A DNA stretch of 64,000 bases from contig NZ_WACP01000013.1 of NCBI RefSeq assembly GCF_008973665.1, forward strand, positions 162,792 to 226,791, read 5' to 3'. Both the position numbers and the translations under genes were made by a program. Positions 7,807 to 15,990 of this stretch are shown here, in pieces. This stretch comes from Paenibacillus tengchongensis (GTDB lineage: Bacteria; Bacillota; Bacilli; Paenibacillales; Paenibacillaceae). The notes beneath the pieces are model-generated. The model was not told the DNA's origin, did not search any database, and worked only from the letters and a program-made list of their open reading frames with translations. Numbering within the stretch: the stretch's first letter is position 1; every line of letters starts with the position of its first letter.

Positions 7807-8529
7807 TTATTTACTAGCTGATAGAAACAGGAACAATGGAATTCTCAAGCGGCGTTCGTAGGTTTCATCGGTGCTGAAGTTTTTTCGCTGAGGATTAGAT
7901 TCTCTTAGATAATCGATCCTGAATCCAGCCTGCTGTAAGGCTATATAATACTGTTCAATGGAACGGTGATATTTCTGCACTGTCCCTCCCAGCCATTGCT
8001 GCTCGCGGTAGCCCTCGATAAAATAATTATCAACAATCCAGTTGGTGCGGGTCCCCGAGGTTTGGAGTGTCGAGGTAATCACAGGATGCTCTACAGAAAA
8101 GATGAAGCTGCCGCCCGGCTTTAAGGCTTGGCGGATTTTCAGCAGCAGGCTGTCTAAATCCTCGATATAATGGATGGCCAGCCGGGATATAACGAGGTCA
8201 AAGGTATTGTGGAGGGGTTGCCAGGATTCCATGGTGGTGTGAATCACGCTGGCGTTATAACCTTTTACTGCTGCGGCTGCAGCCTGAACCATATTAGCGG
8301 AGCCTTCAATGCCGCAATATTCCTCACAGCCCAAATCGAATAGATCCTTGGCGAATTTGGCATCCCCGCAGCCCAGGTCCAGAATTCTCTTACCCTGCAC
8401 GGCTCCAATCAGTTCAAGGATGACGGGCTTCTCCAGCGTATCGTTTGCATTCTCCTGCCATTGCCGCCGCTCCATATATTTAGCGAAGTTGGCATCATTA
8501 TCGTAGAATTCGGAACCGGTATAATCCAT
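7807..8529 (-). CDS. class I SAM-dependent methyltransferase
   Basis: 240 residues from the ATG behind AGGAGG (MDYTGSEFYDND). Motif I is ILDLGCGDAKFAKDLFDLGC (about residues 47-66). The acidic motif II is YCGIEG, motif IV is FDLVISRLAIHYIEDLD, and the post-motif LKPGGSFIFSVEHPV is typical of small-molecule methyltransferases (Methyltransf_11/25). It probably methylates a small metabolite in the cytoplasm; the substrate is unknown. It lies 58 bases behind the DinB gene on the same strand and may be co-transcribed with it. Confidence 0.85.
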   Translation of the reverse strand: MDYTGSEFYDNDANFAKYMERRQWQENANDTLEKPVILELIGAVQGKRILDLGCGDAKFAKDLFDLGCEEYCGIEGSANMVQAAAAAVKGYNASVIHTTMESWQPLHNTFDLVISRLAIHYIEDLDSLLLKIRQALKPGGSFIFSVEHPVITSTLQTSGTRTNWIVDNYFIEGYREQQWLGGTVQKYHRSIEQYYIALQQAGFRIDYLRESNPQRKNFSTDETYERRLRIPLFLFLSASK

Positions 8530-8587
8530 GTTTCCCTCCTGAAGCATTTTCCTGATTGTACCACCCTGTGCCGAATCAACAATAGAA

Positions 8588-9085
8588 TTAAGATGGGCGG
8601 GAATCCGGATGGCTGCTGAACACCCTCCCCACCAGATTCGCACTGACCGGCTCCTTGCCGATCTCCCGGGCCCACACAGATAGCTGGCCGATGTGGTGGA
8701 TCTCGTGGGCGATCAGGTGGCGCAGAACCTCACCGTAGGTATGGGGCTCCTCTTCGCCTTCATCCGTGATGTCGATCATAATCCGCTCTTCCAGGCTGTC
8801 GTTCCAGTTATAGAGGAAAGGGGCCAGTTCTGCATGGCAGCGCTCAGACAAGTCCCTGATCTGCTGCACGCTGGCCACATCCCCGAATTCGGGAATGTCG
8901 ATTGCGTGCTCTTGAATGCCTCCGCAGATCCAGCCGTACTCCACAGCCACAATGTGATAGAGCGTAGGAAGAAGGTACCCGATACCGCCGGTACGTCTCT
9001 TCAGCAGCTCCTCACGGCTTACCGTCTCGCACCAGTCTAACCACTCCTTGCGGACTTGCCAGTTATACTCGAACAGCTTCAGCAT
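8588..9085 (-). CDS. DinB family protein
   Basis: 165 residues; the start MLKLFEYNW follows AAAGGAGG. The DinB/YfiT four-helix pattern is visible. The three metal-ligand histidines of the fold fit LYHIVAVEYGW (about residue 43) and HLIAHEIHHIGQL (about residues 125-137). Such proteins are metal-dependent enzymes, often thiol transferases using bacillithiol, or DNA-damage-inducible proteins of unknown role. No partner is obvious apart from the methyltransferase downstream. Confidence 0.82.
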   Translation of the reverse strand: MLKLFEYNWQVRKEWLDWCETVSREELLKRRTGGIGYLLPTLYHIVAVEYGWICGGIQEHAIDIPEFGDVASVQQIRDLSERCHAELAPFLYNWNDSLEERIMIDITDEGEEEPHTYGEVLRHLIAHEIHHIGQLSVWAREIGKEPVSANLVGRVFSSHPDSRPS

Positions 9086-9125
9086 ACAGCAGCCTCCTTT
9101 AATTTCCAGAATGACAGGGTGTGCG

Positions 9126-9153
9126 TTGTAAAACTTTGTCATCGTGGTATAAT
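9126..9153 (+). promoter_or_regulatory. extended -10 promoter for the antitoxin RNA
   Basis: TTGTAA at 9126-9131, 16 bases, then TATAAT at 9148-9153 preceded by TGG (extended -10). It points toward the toxin gene from its 3' side and has no protein gene behind it. Confidence 0.6.
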
Positions 9154-9159
9154 GGACTC

Positions 9160-9304
9160 AGAAACAGCGTACAATGGCAAAAGAGAGCCGTGCTGCTAAC
9201 GCGACTCTCCGCGCAGTAGCCGCTTTTAAGGGCGGAGGCTAGTAATAAGGTAGGCAATCAGAGAATAGACCGCGTCCTTTGGCTAGGGCGGTCTATTTCT
9301 TTTT
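9160..9304 (+). ncRNA. predicted antitoxin RNA convergent to the holin-like toxin
   Basis: Transcription from the promoter at 9126-9153 would start near 9160 and run about 140 bases to the hairpin at 9264-9297, which is followed by TTCTTTTT. The transcript has no credible reading frame. It would overlap the 3' end of the toxin mRNA coming from the other side, the layout of known type I pairs such as txpA/ratA and bsrG/SR4. The bases from about 9220 onward are conserved beside the decayed copy at 203-280. The pairing and the role are inferred. Confidence 0.5.
9264..9304. terminator. bidirectional terminator shared by toxin and antitoxin transcripts
   Basis: AATAGACCGC at 9264-9273 pairs with GCGGTCTATT at 9288-9297. 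Rightward it is followed by TCTTTTT. It matches the hairpin at 245-278. Confidence 0.75.
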
Positions 9305-9382
9305 GAGGTAAGTTAGCAGGGCAATAATGAACATGCCGAACATGAACATTAATGACAACGCTTGGTAAACCTCCACAGGCAT
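9293..9382 (-). CDS. putative holin-like type I toxin (29 residues)
   Basis: Reading leftward from ATG 9380-9382 gives MPVEVYQALSL, then MFMFGMFIIALLTYLKKK, then a stop: one membrane-spanning helix with a Lys-rich end. This is the form of the small 'putative holin-like toxin' peptides of Bacilli (TxpA/BsrG-like), which insert into the membrane. It has an extended -10 promoter at 9476-9484, a leader of about 85 bases, a shared hairpin terminator overlapping its stop, and an opposing RNA on the 3' side. A broken copy lies at 274-354. It is below the length limit of common gene finders. Confidence 0.75.
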   Translation of the reverse strand: MPVEVYQALSLMFMFGMFIIALLTYLKKK

Positions 9383-9475
9383 CACCTGAAGGCTTTCGTA
9401 GAAAGCCACTTCGGAAGCATAAGCTTTTCTGGGAGATTAGCCGACCGCCCATATAAGCCTTTCTACTGCCCTGTG

Positions 9476-9484
9476 ATTATACCA
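9476..9484 (-). promoter_or_regulatory. extended -10 promoter of the toxin gene
   Basis: On the minus strand TGGTATAAT (9484 to 9476) is a perfect extended -10 box. TTGTAA lies 20 bases upstream, a long spacer that the extended box can tolerate. The predicted toxin mRNA is about 210 bases. Confidence 0.6.
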
Positions 9485-9616
9485 TATTCTTCAAAAAGTT
9501 CTTACAATCTTTTGCAGTGAATAAGAACCTTCCCAAAATCCCCTTCTAGCGAACCCCTTCCCATATCGTTTATACTGGTAAAGCCAATTTTACTAGCTGG
9601 GAGTGTCTGACAAGCC

Positions 9617-10792
9617 ATGAAGAAGAAAGAACTCGCGCACATCCGCAAGCAGTTCAAGCTGGATCATGATCTGCTGAGCATCTACGACATTCTTAATGTG
9701 TATATTATGAAAGAGAACAACGAGATTTATCACTGGGAGCGGGAGCCGTTCGGCCTTGTGGAGCGGGAGAAGCAGGAGCTGCATATGGGCAATTTCAAAA
9801 AATTGCTCAGCGGCGAGCTCGACCAGAAGCTGTTCGAGCTGAAGTTCCTGGATGACTCCGCCGAGGTGCAGGACCCTTCGCGCGTGCTGCTCCAGCAGGC
9901 GCTGGTCACCGGCGATCCGGAGGAGTGGCAGGATCTGATGCTGCTGCTGGTGGAGAAAATGCTGGTGGATGCCAGATTCGACCGGGATAAGGTGGTCACC
10001 TTCGTCCGCGGACAATACTACCGCCCGACCAAATCCCGTAACGATGAGGCGGAGGAGAGCGAGAAGGACGAAATGTTCGCCCATCCGTTCATTTTGTGCA
10101 GCTTAAATTCCACGGAAGTGCAGAAGAAGACGCTGATCTTCGATTATGTAGAGCGGGAGTTCAAGTATAACGTAATTGTCGATCCGGTGATCAAGCTCAG
10201 TACGCCGGAGCAGGGGTTCTTCTACCCGAGCGTGACGGACAATTATTCCGATGTAAACCGTATCCTGTACTGCGCGGGCAAGGTAAATGATCCGAATCCG
10301 CAGTTCATCGAGCAGGTGCTGAATGCCGAACAGACGGTAACGGCGCTGGATGAGCGGGCTTACTTTGAAGACATCGTCAAGGAAGTGGCGGGCGAGGAGC
10401 TTGATGCGTCCACTATCGCGCATGTGTACGAGAATATCCAGCAGGTCATTGAGGATAATGCAGATGCGGAAGAGCCGGCAAGGCTGGATTTCAAGGATGT
10501 GGAGCGCGTCCTGATGGCCAGCGGCCTGGAGGATGTGACGGCCGAGAAGGTGGAACGGGCCTTCGAGACGGTCATCGACGACCGGAACTATGAGATGAAG
10601 GCAAGCAGCGTCATTCCGAAATTCACCTCGAAATCGATCAAGATCGAGACGAAGGTGGCGACGATTTCGGTCAGCCCGCAGGATCTGAGATATTTGAAGC
10701 AGGTGAACCATCAGGGCAGACGCTACCTTATGATCGAGGTGGAAGAAGAGGTTATGGTAGAAGGCTTTACGCTGAGTACGGAGACGCTGTAG
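9617..10792 (+). CDS. DUF4317 family protein
   Basis: 391 residues, the usual size of DUF4317 proteins. The N-terminus KKKELAHIRKQFKLDHDLLSI and the central block FILCSLNSTEVQKKTLIFDY with EQGFFYPSVTDNYSDVNRILY fit that family, which is common in Firmicutes and has no known function. There is no signal peptide or membrane segment, so it should be cytoplasmic. It is strongly acidic in the second half. It has its own terminator and no obvious partner gene. Confidence 0.75.
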   Translation: MKKKELAHIRKQFKLDHDLLSIYDILNVYIMKENNEIYHWEREPFGLVEREKQELHMGNFKKLLSGELDQKLFELKFLDDSAEVQDPSRVLLQQALVTGDPEEWQDLMLLLVEKMLVDARFDRDKVVTFVRGQYYRPTKSRNDEAEESEKDEMFAHPFILCSLNSTEVQKKTLIFDYVEREFKYNVIVDPVIKLSTPEQGFFYPSVTDNYSDVNRILYCAGKVNDPNPQFIEQVLNAEQTVTALDERAYFEDIVKEVAGEELDASTIAHVYENIQQVIEDNADAEEPARLDFKDVERVLMASGLEDVTAEKVERAFETVIDDRNYEMKASSVIPKFTSKSIKIETKVATISVSPQDLRYLKQVNHQGRRYLMIEVEEEVMVEGFTLSTETL

Positions 10793-10807
10793 ACCGGACA
10801 TCTTGAA

Positions 10808-10849
10808 CGGGCTGTTGCCAAGTCGTGGACTTGAAACAGCCTGTTTTTT
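10808..10849 (+). terminator. terminator after the DUF4317 gene
   Basis: CGGGCTGTT at 10808-10816 pairs with AACAGCCTG at 10835-10843, around an inner CAAGTC/GACTTG hairpin, then TTTTTT. Confidence 0.88.
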
Positions 10850-10961
10850 GCTTGTTTTAGCGAAAAACAATGAAACTGTAGCTTTCAATCTCTCAATCCG
10901 AATCTATCTTTTTGAAGATATGAAAAAAACAGGGTAAAACCTTTAATTTGGTAGATAGTAA

Positions 10962-10984
10962 TGGTAGCGCTGTCATTTTATAAT
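10962..10984 (+). promoter_or_regulatory. xynA: xylanase promoter -10 box with a cre-like site
   Basis: TATAAT lies at 10979-10984, about 180 bases ahead of the xylanase start. No good -35 box is present at the normal distance. TGGTAGCGCTGTCA at 10962-10975 matches the CcpA cre consensus except at two positions and would occupy the -35 region. The layout suggests carbon catabolite repression of the xylanase, as is usual for such genes. The rest of the 10850-11164 stretch shows nothing else I can name. Confidence 0.45.
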
Positions 10985-11164
10985 CATCTCGTATATTTGC
11001 AAATATGCTGAAAGACCCAGGATGAACGAGAGGAGGCGGCAGCGGAGAAGAGAAGGAAGCCAGAAATACCGCAGGAATTAGGCCATGTTACTCCAGGAGA
11101 CTCTGCAGATGTGAATTCAAGGGGATAGATGCAAGAATCCAACCCAACTCTAGGAGGTATATTC

Positions 11165-11797
11165 ATGTTCAAAGTTAAAAAGGTACTGACCGCGCTTCTT
11201 ACCGCTTCGATGGCATTTAGCATGTTTGCCGCAACGGCAGGTGCAGCGACGGACTACTGGCAGAACTGGACTGACGGCGGAGGAACTGTAAACGCTGTTA
11301 ATGGTTCAGGAGGAAATTACAGTGTAAATTGGTCTAATACAGGTAATTTTGTGGTCGGCAAAGGCTGGAATGTCGGCTCGCCTTCCCGCACGATCAACTA
11401 CAATGCCGGTGTGTTCGCTCCGTCCGGCAATGCCTATCTGACCCTCTACGGCTGGACCCGGAACTCGCTGATTGAGTATTACGTAGTGGACAACTGGGGT
11501 ACCTATCGTCCAACCGGAACCTACAAAGGCTCCGTGACCAGTGACGGCGGCACCTACGATATTTACACCACTATGCGGTATAATGCGCCTTCCATCGATG
11601 GTACTGCCACCTTCACCCAGTACTGGAGCGTGCGTCAGTCGAAGCGGCCGACCGGCGGCAATGTCGCCATTACGTTCGCCAATCATGTGAACGCCTGGAA
11701 GAGCAAGGGCATGAACCTGGGCAGCAGCTGGTCCTATCAGGTCCTGGCTACCGAAGGCTACCAGAGCAGCGGCAGCTCCAATGTAACGGTATGGTAA
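11165..11797 (+). CDS. xynA: GH11 endo-1,4-beta-xylanase, secreted
   Basis: 210 residues from the ATG behind TAGGAGG. A Sec signal peptide (KVKKVLTALLTASMAFSMFAATAGAA) is cut near residue 28, leaving a mature domain of about 182 residues, the normal GH11 size. Both catalytic glutamates are in their motifs: E104 in SLIEYYVVDNWG (nucleophile) and E197 in LATEGYQSSG (acid/base). The enzyme cuts internal beta-1,4 bonds of xylan outside the cell. There is no extra carbohydrate-binding domain. A hairpin separates it from the lipoprotein gene behind. Confidence 0.97.
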   Translation: MFKVKKVLTALLTASMAFSMFAATAGAATDYWQNWTDGGGTVNAVNGSGGNYSVNWSNTGNFVVGKGWNVGSPSRTINYNAGVFAPSGNAYLTLYGWTRNSLIEYYVVDNWGTYRPTGTYKGSVTSDGGTYDIYTTMRYNAPSIDGTATFTQYWSVRQSKRPTGGNVAITFANHVNAWKSKGMNLGSSWSYQVLATEGYQSSGSSNVTVW

Positions 11798-11821
11798 GCG
11801 GTTAGCGGAGATCATGCTATG

Positions 11822-11846
11822 GGCCGCCCGGCTAAGCCGGGTGGCC
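11822..11846 (+). terminator. GC-rich intercistronic hairpin after xynA
   Basis: GGCCGCCCGGC at 11822-11832 pairs with GCCGGGTGGCC at 11836-11846 (11 pairs, one G-U), with a three-base loop. The T-tract behind it is weak, so it may be a partial terminator or an mRNA-stabilising hairpin. Confidence 0.55.
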
Positions 11847-11909
11847 TTACCATTGGCTACGGAGAGCGCAGGCCCAGCCTTCGCTTATCTGCTTAAAGGA
11901 GTGCGTTCC

Positions 11910-12779
11910 ATGAGCAAAGTGACGTTAATTTTCACCATCATAGCCATAGCCCTTACCCTCGGCGCCTGTTCCCGCGAACAGACTGCCCCGCTTGAGCCCA
12001 CCGGTGAGCCCGTCAAGCAGGATACACTTGTACTCGTGGAGGGCGGGAAGTTCGTAAACCCGAAAACCAATGATTATGGACAAGAGGTCCCGATTTCCGA
12101 TTTCTATATCGGCCGCTATGAGGTCTCGCAGCAGGAGTGGATGGAAGTGATGGGCGGCAATCCCTCGCTCTTCAAAGGCAGTCAGCAGCCGGTGGAGATG
12201 GTGAGCTGGTATGATGCGGTAGAGTACTGCAATAAGCGGAGCATACAGGAGGGCTTCGAGCCCTTTTACCGGATAGACAAGCAGACGAAGGACCCGGCTA
12301 ATCAAAGCGGCAACGATACGCTGAAATGGACGGTCACCCCGAATGAGGGGGCGAACGGTTACCGGCTGCCGACGGAGGCGGAGTGGGAATACGCCGCAAG
12401 CGGCGGTCAGTTGAGCGGGAGCTATACCTACAGCGGCAGCAATAACGCAGATGATGTGGCCTGGTACTGGCGGAATGCCGGCGACCAGTATTTGGCCGGG
12501 GACTGGCTCTGGCCGCGCATAGAGCAGAACAAGAACCAGACGCATACCATCGGCGGGAAGAAGCCGAATGAGCTCGGCCTTTACGATATGTCCGGCAATG
12601 TCCGGGAGTGGTGCTGGGACTGGTACAGCGAACCGGATGTCAGCAGCGGGACGTACCGGACCGTGAAGGGCGGCGGCTGGATCGGCGATGTCAGCAATGA
12701 CGCGGTAGCCTTCCGCGGCAAGTTCGAGGCCAGCGGCTACGGGCCGGATCAGGGATTCCGGGTGGTCCGTACGAAGTAA
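11910..12779 (+). CDS. SUMF1-fold lipoprotein (formylglycine-generating enzyme family)
   Basis: 289 residues. The start MSKVTLIF follows AAAGGAG. A lipobox LTLGAC gives a lipid-anchored Cys at about residue 20. The FGE-sulfatase/SUMF1 domain follows: FYIGRYEVSQQEWMEVMGGNPS, MVSWYDAVEYCNKRS, GYRLPTEAEWEYAA, LYDMSGNVREWCWDWY and a C-terminal GFRVVRTK. The segment where true formylglycine-generating enzymes carry their active-site cysteines reads TVKGGGWIGDVSNDAVAFRGK and has none. Sulfatase activation is therefore unlikely, and a structural or ligand-binding role outside the membrane is more probable. It lies 112 bases behind xynA. Confidence 0.85.
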   Translation: MSKVTLIFTIIAIALTLGACSREQTAPLEPTGEPVKQDTLVLVEGGKFVNPKTNDYGQEVPISDFYIGRYEVSQQEWMEVMGGNPSLFKGSQQPVEMVSWYDAVEYCNKRSIQEGFEPFYRIDKQTKDPANQSGNDTLKWTVTPNEGANGYRLPTEAEWEYAASGGQLSGSYTYSGSNNADDVAWYWRNAGDQYLAGDWLWPRIEQNKNQTHTIGGKKPNELGLYDMSGNVREWCWDWYSEPDVSSGTYRTVKGGGWIGDVSNDAVAFRGKFEASGYGPDQGFRVVRTK

Positions 12780-12969
12780 CGGAGTCGTTCAGTTATGCCA
12801 GAGGGAGCTAACTGGATTCCATGGCGGCTTTCTGCAGTCCTGAATCAGGCGTCCTCCTGAATCACCTGTACAACCGTATACGTTCATCCTCCGGCGCCGG
12901 GAATCTCCTGTGCGCTTTCTTTATGGGGTTACCCGGCGCAAAGCCTATCCGGGCCCACTGCCAGCGGTG

Positions 12970-12986
12970 TATAATTTAGTAAATTA
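12970..12986 (+). promoter_or_regulatory. -10 box and palindrome ahead of the AraC/GyrI gene
   Basis: TATAAT at 12970-12975 is overlapped by the palindrome TAATTTAGTAAATTA (12972-12986) 28 bases before the start codon. No clear -35 box is seen. It could be an autoregulatory site. Confidence 0.4.
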
Positions 12987-13013
12987 GCATACTCCGACTG
13001 GGGATTTAAGCCA

Positions 13014-13937
13014 ATGCACACGAATTACAAGGGTAGAATTGACAAGGTCATCCGCTATATAGAAGACAACAGCCACCGGAAGCTGAGCCTTGATCTGCTG
13101 GCGGGGGTCGCGGGCTTCTCCAAATATCATTTCATCCGGTTATTTACTGCTGTTGCCGGAGTGACTCCAATCGCCTATGTAAACCGGGTGCGACTGCAGA
13201 GGGCCGTATATTTGTTGACCGACAGTGAATCTACCATTCTGGAAATCTCCAGCGCATGCGGATTCGAATCGGTATCGGCTTTCCATGCGCTGTTCAGGAA
13301 GTACTATGATCAGAGCCCAAGCGAAGTGCGGTCCGCACTAAGACAAAATAGCAATTATCTGCAATATCTCAGCAATAAGCCAGACGCGCAGAACGCCCCG
13401 GAGGATTACACTAGAAACCGAAACAATTCTCTCCGGCAAAGGGCGTGGGACGCAATGATCACCATCCGGGAAATTCCGGGTTACGAAGTGGCGTATGTAA
13501 GACATGTCGGGAGTTACCTGGATACCGGCCAGGCATGGGATAAGCTGCAAGTTTGGGCAGGCAGCCAGGGACTTACGCCTCCCGGGGCTATGTTTATCGG
13601 CATCTCTCTGGATGACCCGAATGTCACAGACGAGTTCGCCTGCCGGTATGATGCCTGTGTGACTTTGCCGCCAGGAGGAGCCAGTCGAGTGGAGTCTGCA
13701 GGGCCAGTCCAATGTAAGACCCTGTCCGGTGGTTTGTATGCGGTGTATCCATACTACGGGAAGGTGGAGCAATTCGTGCTCGCCTACCAGACCGTCTTCG
13801 GCCTGTGGCTGCCGGACAGCGGGTATGAGGCTGATGACCGGCCGTGCCTCGAATTCTGTCTGCAGGACCATGCCAAGGAAGCGGACGGAAAGTGTAAGGT
13901 AGACCTGTACGTGCCGGTTAAACGGAGAGGGGTGTAA
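13014..13937 (+). CDS. AraC family regulator with GyrI-like effector domain
   Basis: 307 residues. The N-terminal double helix-turn-helix of AraC proteins covers residues about 5-105 (IDKVIRYIEDNSHRKLSLDLLA, FSKYHFIRLFTAVAGVTPIAYV, ILEISSACGFESVSAFHALFRKYY). The C-terminal half (residues about 145-307, VAYVRHVGSYLDTGQAWDKL and CRYDACVTLP) is a GyrI-like small-molecule-binding domain, as in Rob or BltR-type regulators of multidrug resistance. The next gene, a phosphotransferase-acetyltransferase fusion, starts about 20 bases after it and may be a resistance gene under its control. Confidence 0.9.
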   Translation: MHTNYKGRIDKVIRYIEDNSHRKLSLDLLAGVAGFSKYHFIRLFTAVAGVTPIAYVNRVRLQRAVYLLTDSESTILEISSACGFESVSAFHALFRKYYDQSPSEVRSALRQNSNYLQYLSNKPDAQNAPEDYTRNRNNSLRQRAWDAMITIREIPGYEVAYVRHVGSYLDTGQAWDKLQVWAGSQGLTPPGAMFIGISLDDPNVTDEFACRYDACVTLPPGGASRVESAGPVQCKTLSGGLYAVYPYYGKVEQFVLAYQTVFGLWLPDSGYEADDRPCLEFCLQDHAKEADGKCKVDLYVPVKRRGV

Positions 13938-13959
13938 TTTGGTGGAAGGAAGTGCGCAA

Positions 13960-15429
13960 ATGGCGAATCCGATAAGTGAGGTAACCTGGATGGAGCATAG
14001 CGATAAGCTGGAAGCTTTATTAAAGCAGGAAGCGAAGATCACCACCCATTCTCTGGACCAGGGATTTGAAGCTGAAGTCATGAAGATCACGGCAGACGGG
14101 GAGAGCTATGTCCTGAAAATATGGAACCAAAGCGCAAGACCCGATATCCGGTTTCAATACCGGCTGCTGGAGGCATTGTCGGCCCGGGGGATATCCGTGT
14201 CCAGACCGCTCGGCTGGGGGCTTAATCCCGGAGGGGAGCAGGTACTGCTGACCGGCTATGACGGGGGAGCACTCCGCAGGCCGGATGAGCGGGCTATGAC
14301 GGCGCTGGCGGGTATTTTATCCGAAATACATAACCTCTCCATAGAAGAGCTTGGCGAAATTCAAATCCCGACGTTCACCTTTAGGGACTACTTCTTTCCC
14401 GGAGCCGGTGAACATGCGGACATTACCCAAGCGCTGCTGCCGCTTCTTAGCAGTATTACCGTCAGACAAGAATGTCTGATTCATGGCGATTTTCATCCGG
14501 AGAATGTGCTGGAGGATCGGGGCCGGTACACGGTCATTGATTGGACAAACGGGCAGTTAGGCGATCCCAGGTATGATCTGTCGTGGTCGGTGGTGCTGCT
14601 TAGGGTGTACCTCTCGGACCGGCTGGCCGAGGAGTTCCTTCGCGCCTATCTGGCGGGAAATGAGCTGCTGCAGGAAGAACTGGAGGCGTTCGAAGCGCTC
14701 GCCTGTCTGCGGTGGTTATTGCTGATCCGAAGCAGCGGTGCGCCCCAAGGGCCGGAGGTCTTAAAGAGAGCAAGCCGGCTGATCGCCGGGAACAAGTATC
14801 TGCAAGGAATCGCATTTAAGGAGTTCAGAACCAAACATAAGAATAAGGGCAGTGACGGGATGAATCTGGAAGCCGTGTTCGGACAGTTTCCTGTCCTGGA
14901 GTCAGACGGACTCCTGTTGGCTAAGATCGAACCCCATCATCTGGATGGCGTATTTGAAATCTACAATAACGGCAAAGTGTTCGAGTGGTGCGGCATCCTC
15001 CCCAAGCATAACAAAGAGACGGTGAAGCATATGATCGGCCATTTCGAACGGGATTACAATAAGCGGTCGCGGGTTAAATGGGGGATCTTCGCCAAGGCGG
15101 AGCCCGGTCGTCTGCTGGGGATTATTGAGGCGATGGATTTTGAGGCAAAAGTAAACAAGGTGACCATCGGCTATTACCTCGCGGAAGCCTGCTGGGGGAA
15201 AGGGACCGCTACTGCGGCGGTGCAGCTTCTGCTCGAATTCCTGTTCCGGGAAATTAACGTTAACCGGGTGCAGGCCGAGGTCATGCCGCCTAATAGGGCT
15301 TCCAAGCAGGTGCTGCTGAAGAACGGCTTCCGCAAGGAAGGGCTGCTGAGACAGGCCTCGCTCTGGACTGGTAAGGGTGTTGTGGATTTGGAGATATACG
15401 GGCTGCTGCGGGAGGAGTACGGGAAATGA
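13960..15429 (+). CDS. fusion of an aminoglycoside-phosphotransferase-like kinase and a GNAT acetyltransferase
   Basis: About 489 residues from ATG 13960 (GGAAGGA nine bases before); GTG 13942 or TTG 13939 are alternatives. Residues about 1-285 are an APH-type kinase: catalytic loop LIHGDFHPENVL and the metal motif VIDWTNGQLGDPRYDLSW. Residues about 305-489 are a GNAT domain of the RimJ/RimL kind, with GYYLAEACWGKGTATAAVQLLLEF (acetyl-CoA loop) and NRASKQVLLKNGFRKEG. The reading frame is continuous through the join, so this is one polypeptide. It could modify an antibiotic or metabolite twice. It lies behind a GyrI-type AraC regulator. Confidence 0.88.
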   Translation: MANPISEVTWMEHSDKLEALLKQEAKITTHSLDQGFEAEVMKITADGESYVLKIWNQSARPDIRFQYRLLEALSARGISVSRPLGWGLNPGGEQVLLTGYDGGALRRPDERAMTALAGILSEIHNLSIEELGEIQIPTFTFRDYFFPGAGEHADITQALLPLLSSITVRQECLIHGDFHPENVLEDRGRYTVIDWTNGQLGDPRYDLSWSVVLLRVYLSDRLAEEFLRAYLAGNELLQEELEAFEALACLRWLLLIRSSGAPQGPEVLKRASRLIAGNKYLQGIAFKEFRTKHKNKGSDGMNLEAVFGQFPVLESDGLLLAKIEPHHLDGVFEIYNNGKVFEWCGILPKHNKETVKHMIGHFERDYNKRSRVKWGIFAKAEPGRLLGIIEAMDFEAKVNKVTIGYYLAEACWGKGTATAAVQLLLEFLFREINVNRVQAEVMPPNRASKQVLLKNGFRKEGLLRQASLWTGKGVVDLEIYGLLREEYGK

Positions 15430-15454
15430 CGTTAGAAGCAGGACGCAATATAAC

Positions 15455-15682
15455 ATGAAAAAAACACCCGTAACCCTATGCTCTGCCCTGTGCCTGACTC
15501 TGCTGGTCACCGTGCCAGCCTTCGCAGCAGTCTCTTCAAAAGCACCTACCGTCTCGGTGTCCAAAGTGGCGGCCATTGATTTAAGTCCGGCTGTGCCGGA
15601 GAGCGACGGTGCGTTTCATGACGGGCTGCTGCTGGCAGTAAAGCATGGCTTAATCACTTGTTGTACTCCAGCCGCAGAATAA
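15455..15682 (+). pseudogene. N-terminal fragment of an exported protein, truncated
   Basis: 75 codons. The start MKKTPVTLCSALCLTLLVTVPAFAA is a clear Sec signal peptide, followed by about 35 residues (VSSKAPTVSVSK, HDGLLLAVKHGLI) and then CCTPAAE and a stop. The mature part is too short and ends abruptly where the RNA-ligase remnant region begins, so I read it as a gene cut by a rearrangement. No family can be named. It starts 25 bases after the fusion gene. Confidence 0.5.
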
Positions 15683-15699
15683 CCCCATTTGATATAACC

Positions 15700-15990
15700 C
15701 AGAAGATTAGTCTTCGTATCCTTGACCAGCTGACCTCGGTCAGCATCACGTTTAAGCCGTTCCTGAAGTCCCGCAAGTCGGCACAGGCCGTAATTACGGA
15801 GTCATTGCCGGTTCTCTTCCAGCAGGTACGTAAGGTGTCCGTCGGAGAGCTGGGCGAGGAAGATATTCGCCGTCTCCGCTACTGCTCCCGCCACCGGATC
15901 AACTTCATCTCCGGCACGATGTCGCCGGCCGACAAGAATGAGGGGACGAACGAGCTGGAGTCGCTCAGCCAAGGCAGCTCTGAACGATAA
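15700..15990 (+). pseudogene. unidentified coding remnant joined to the RNA-ligase remnant
   Basis: In one frame, codon use looks protein-like (SLRILDQLTSVSITFKPFLK, ITESLPVLFQQVRKVSVGEL, RYCSRHRINFISGTMSPADK), but there is no start codon with a ribosome binding site. The frame passes into a stop just where the ligase frame opens. I do not recognise the family. It may be the end of a lost gene or of the N-terminal part of the ligase gene. Confidence 0.35.
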
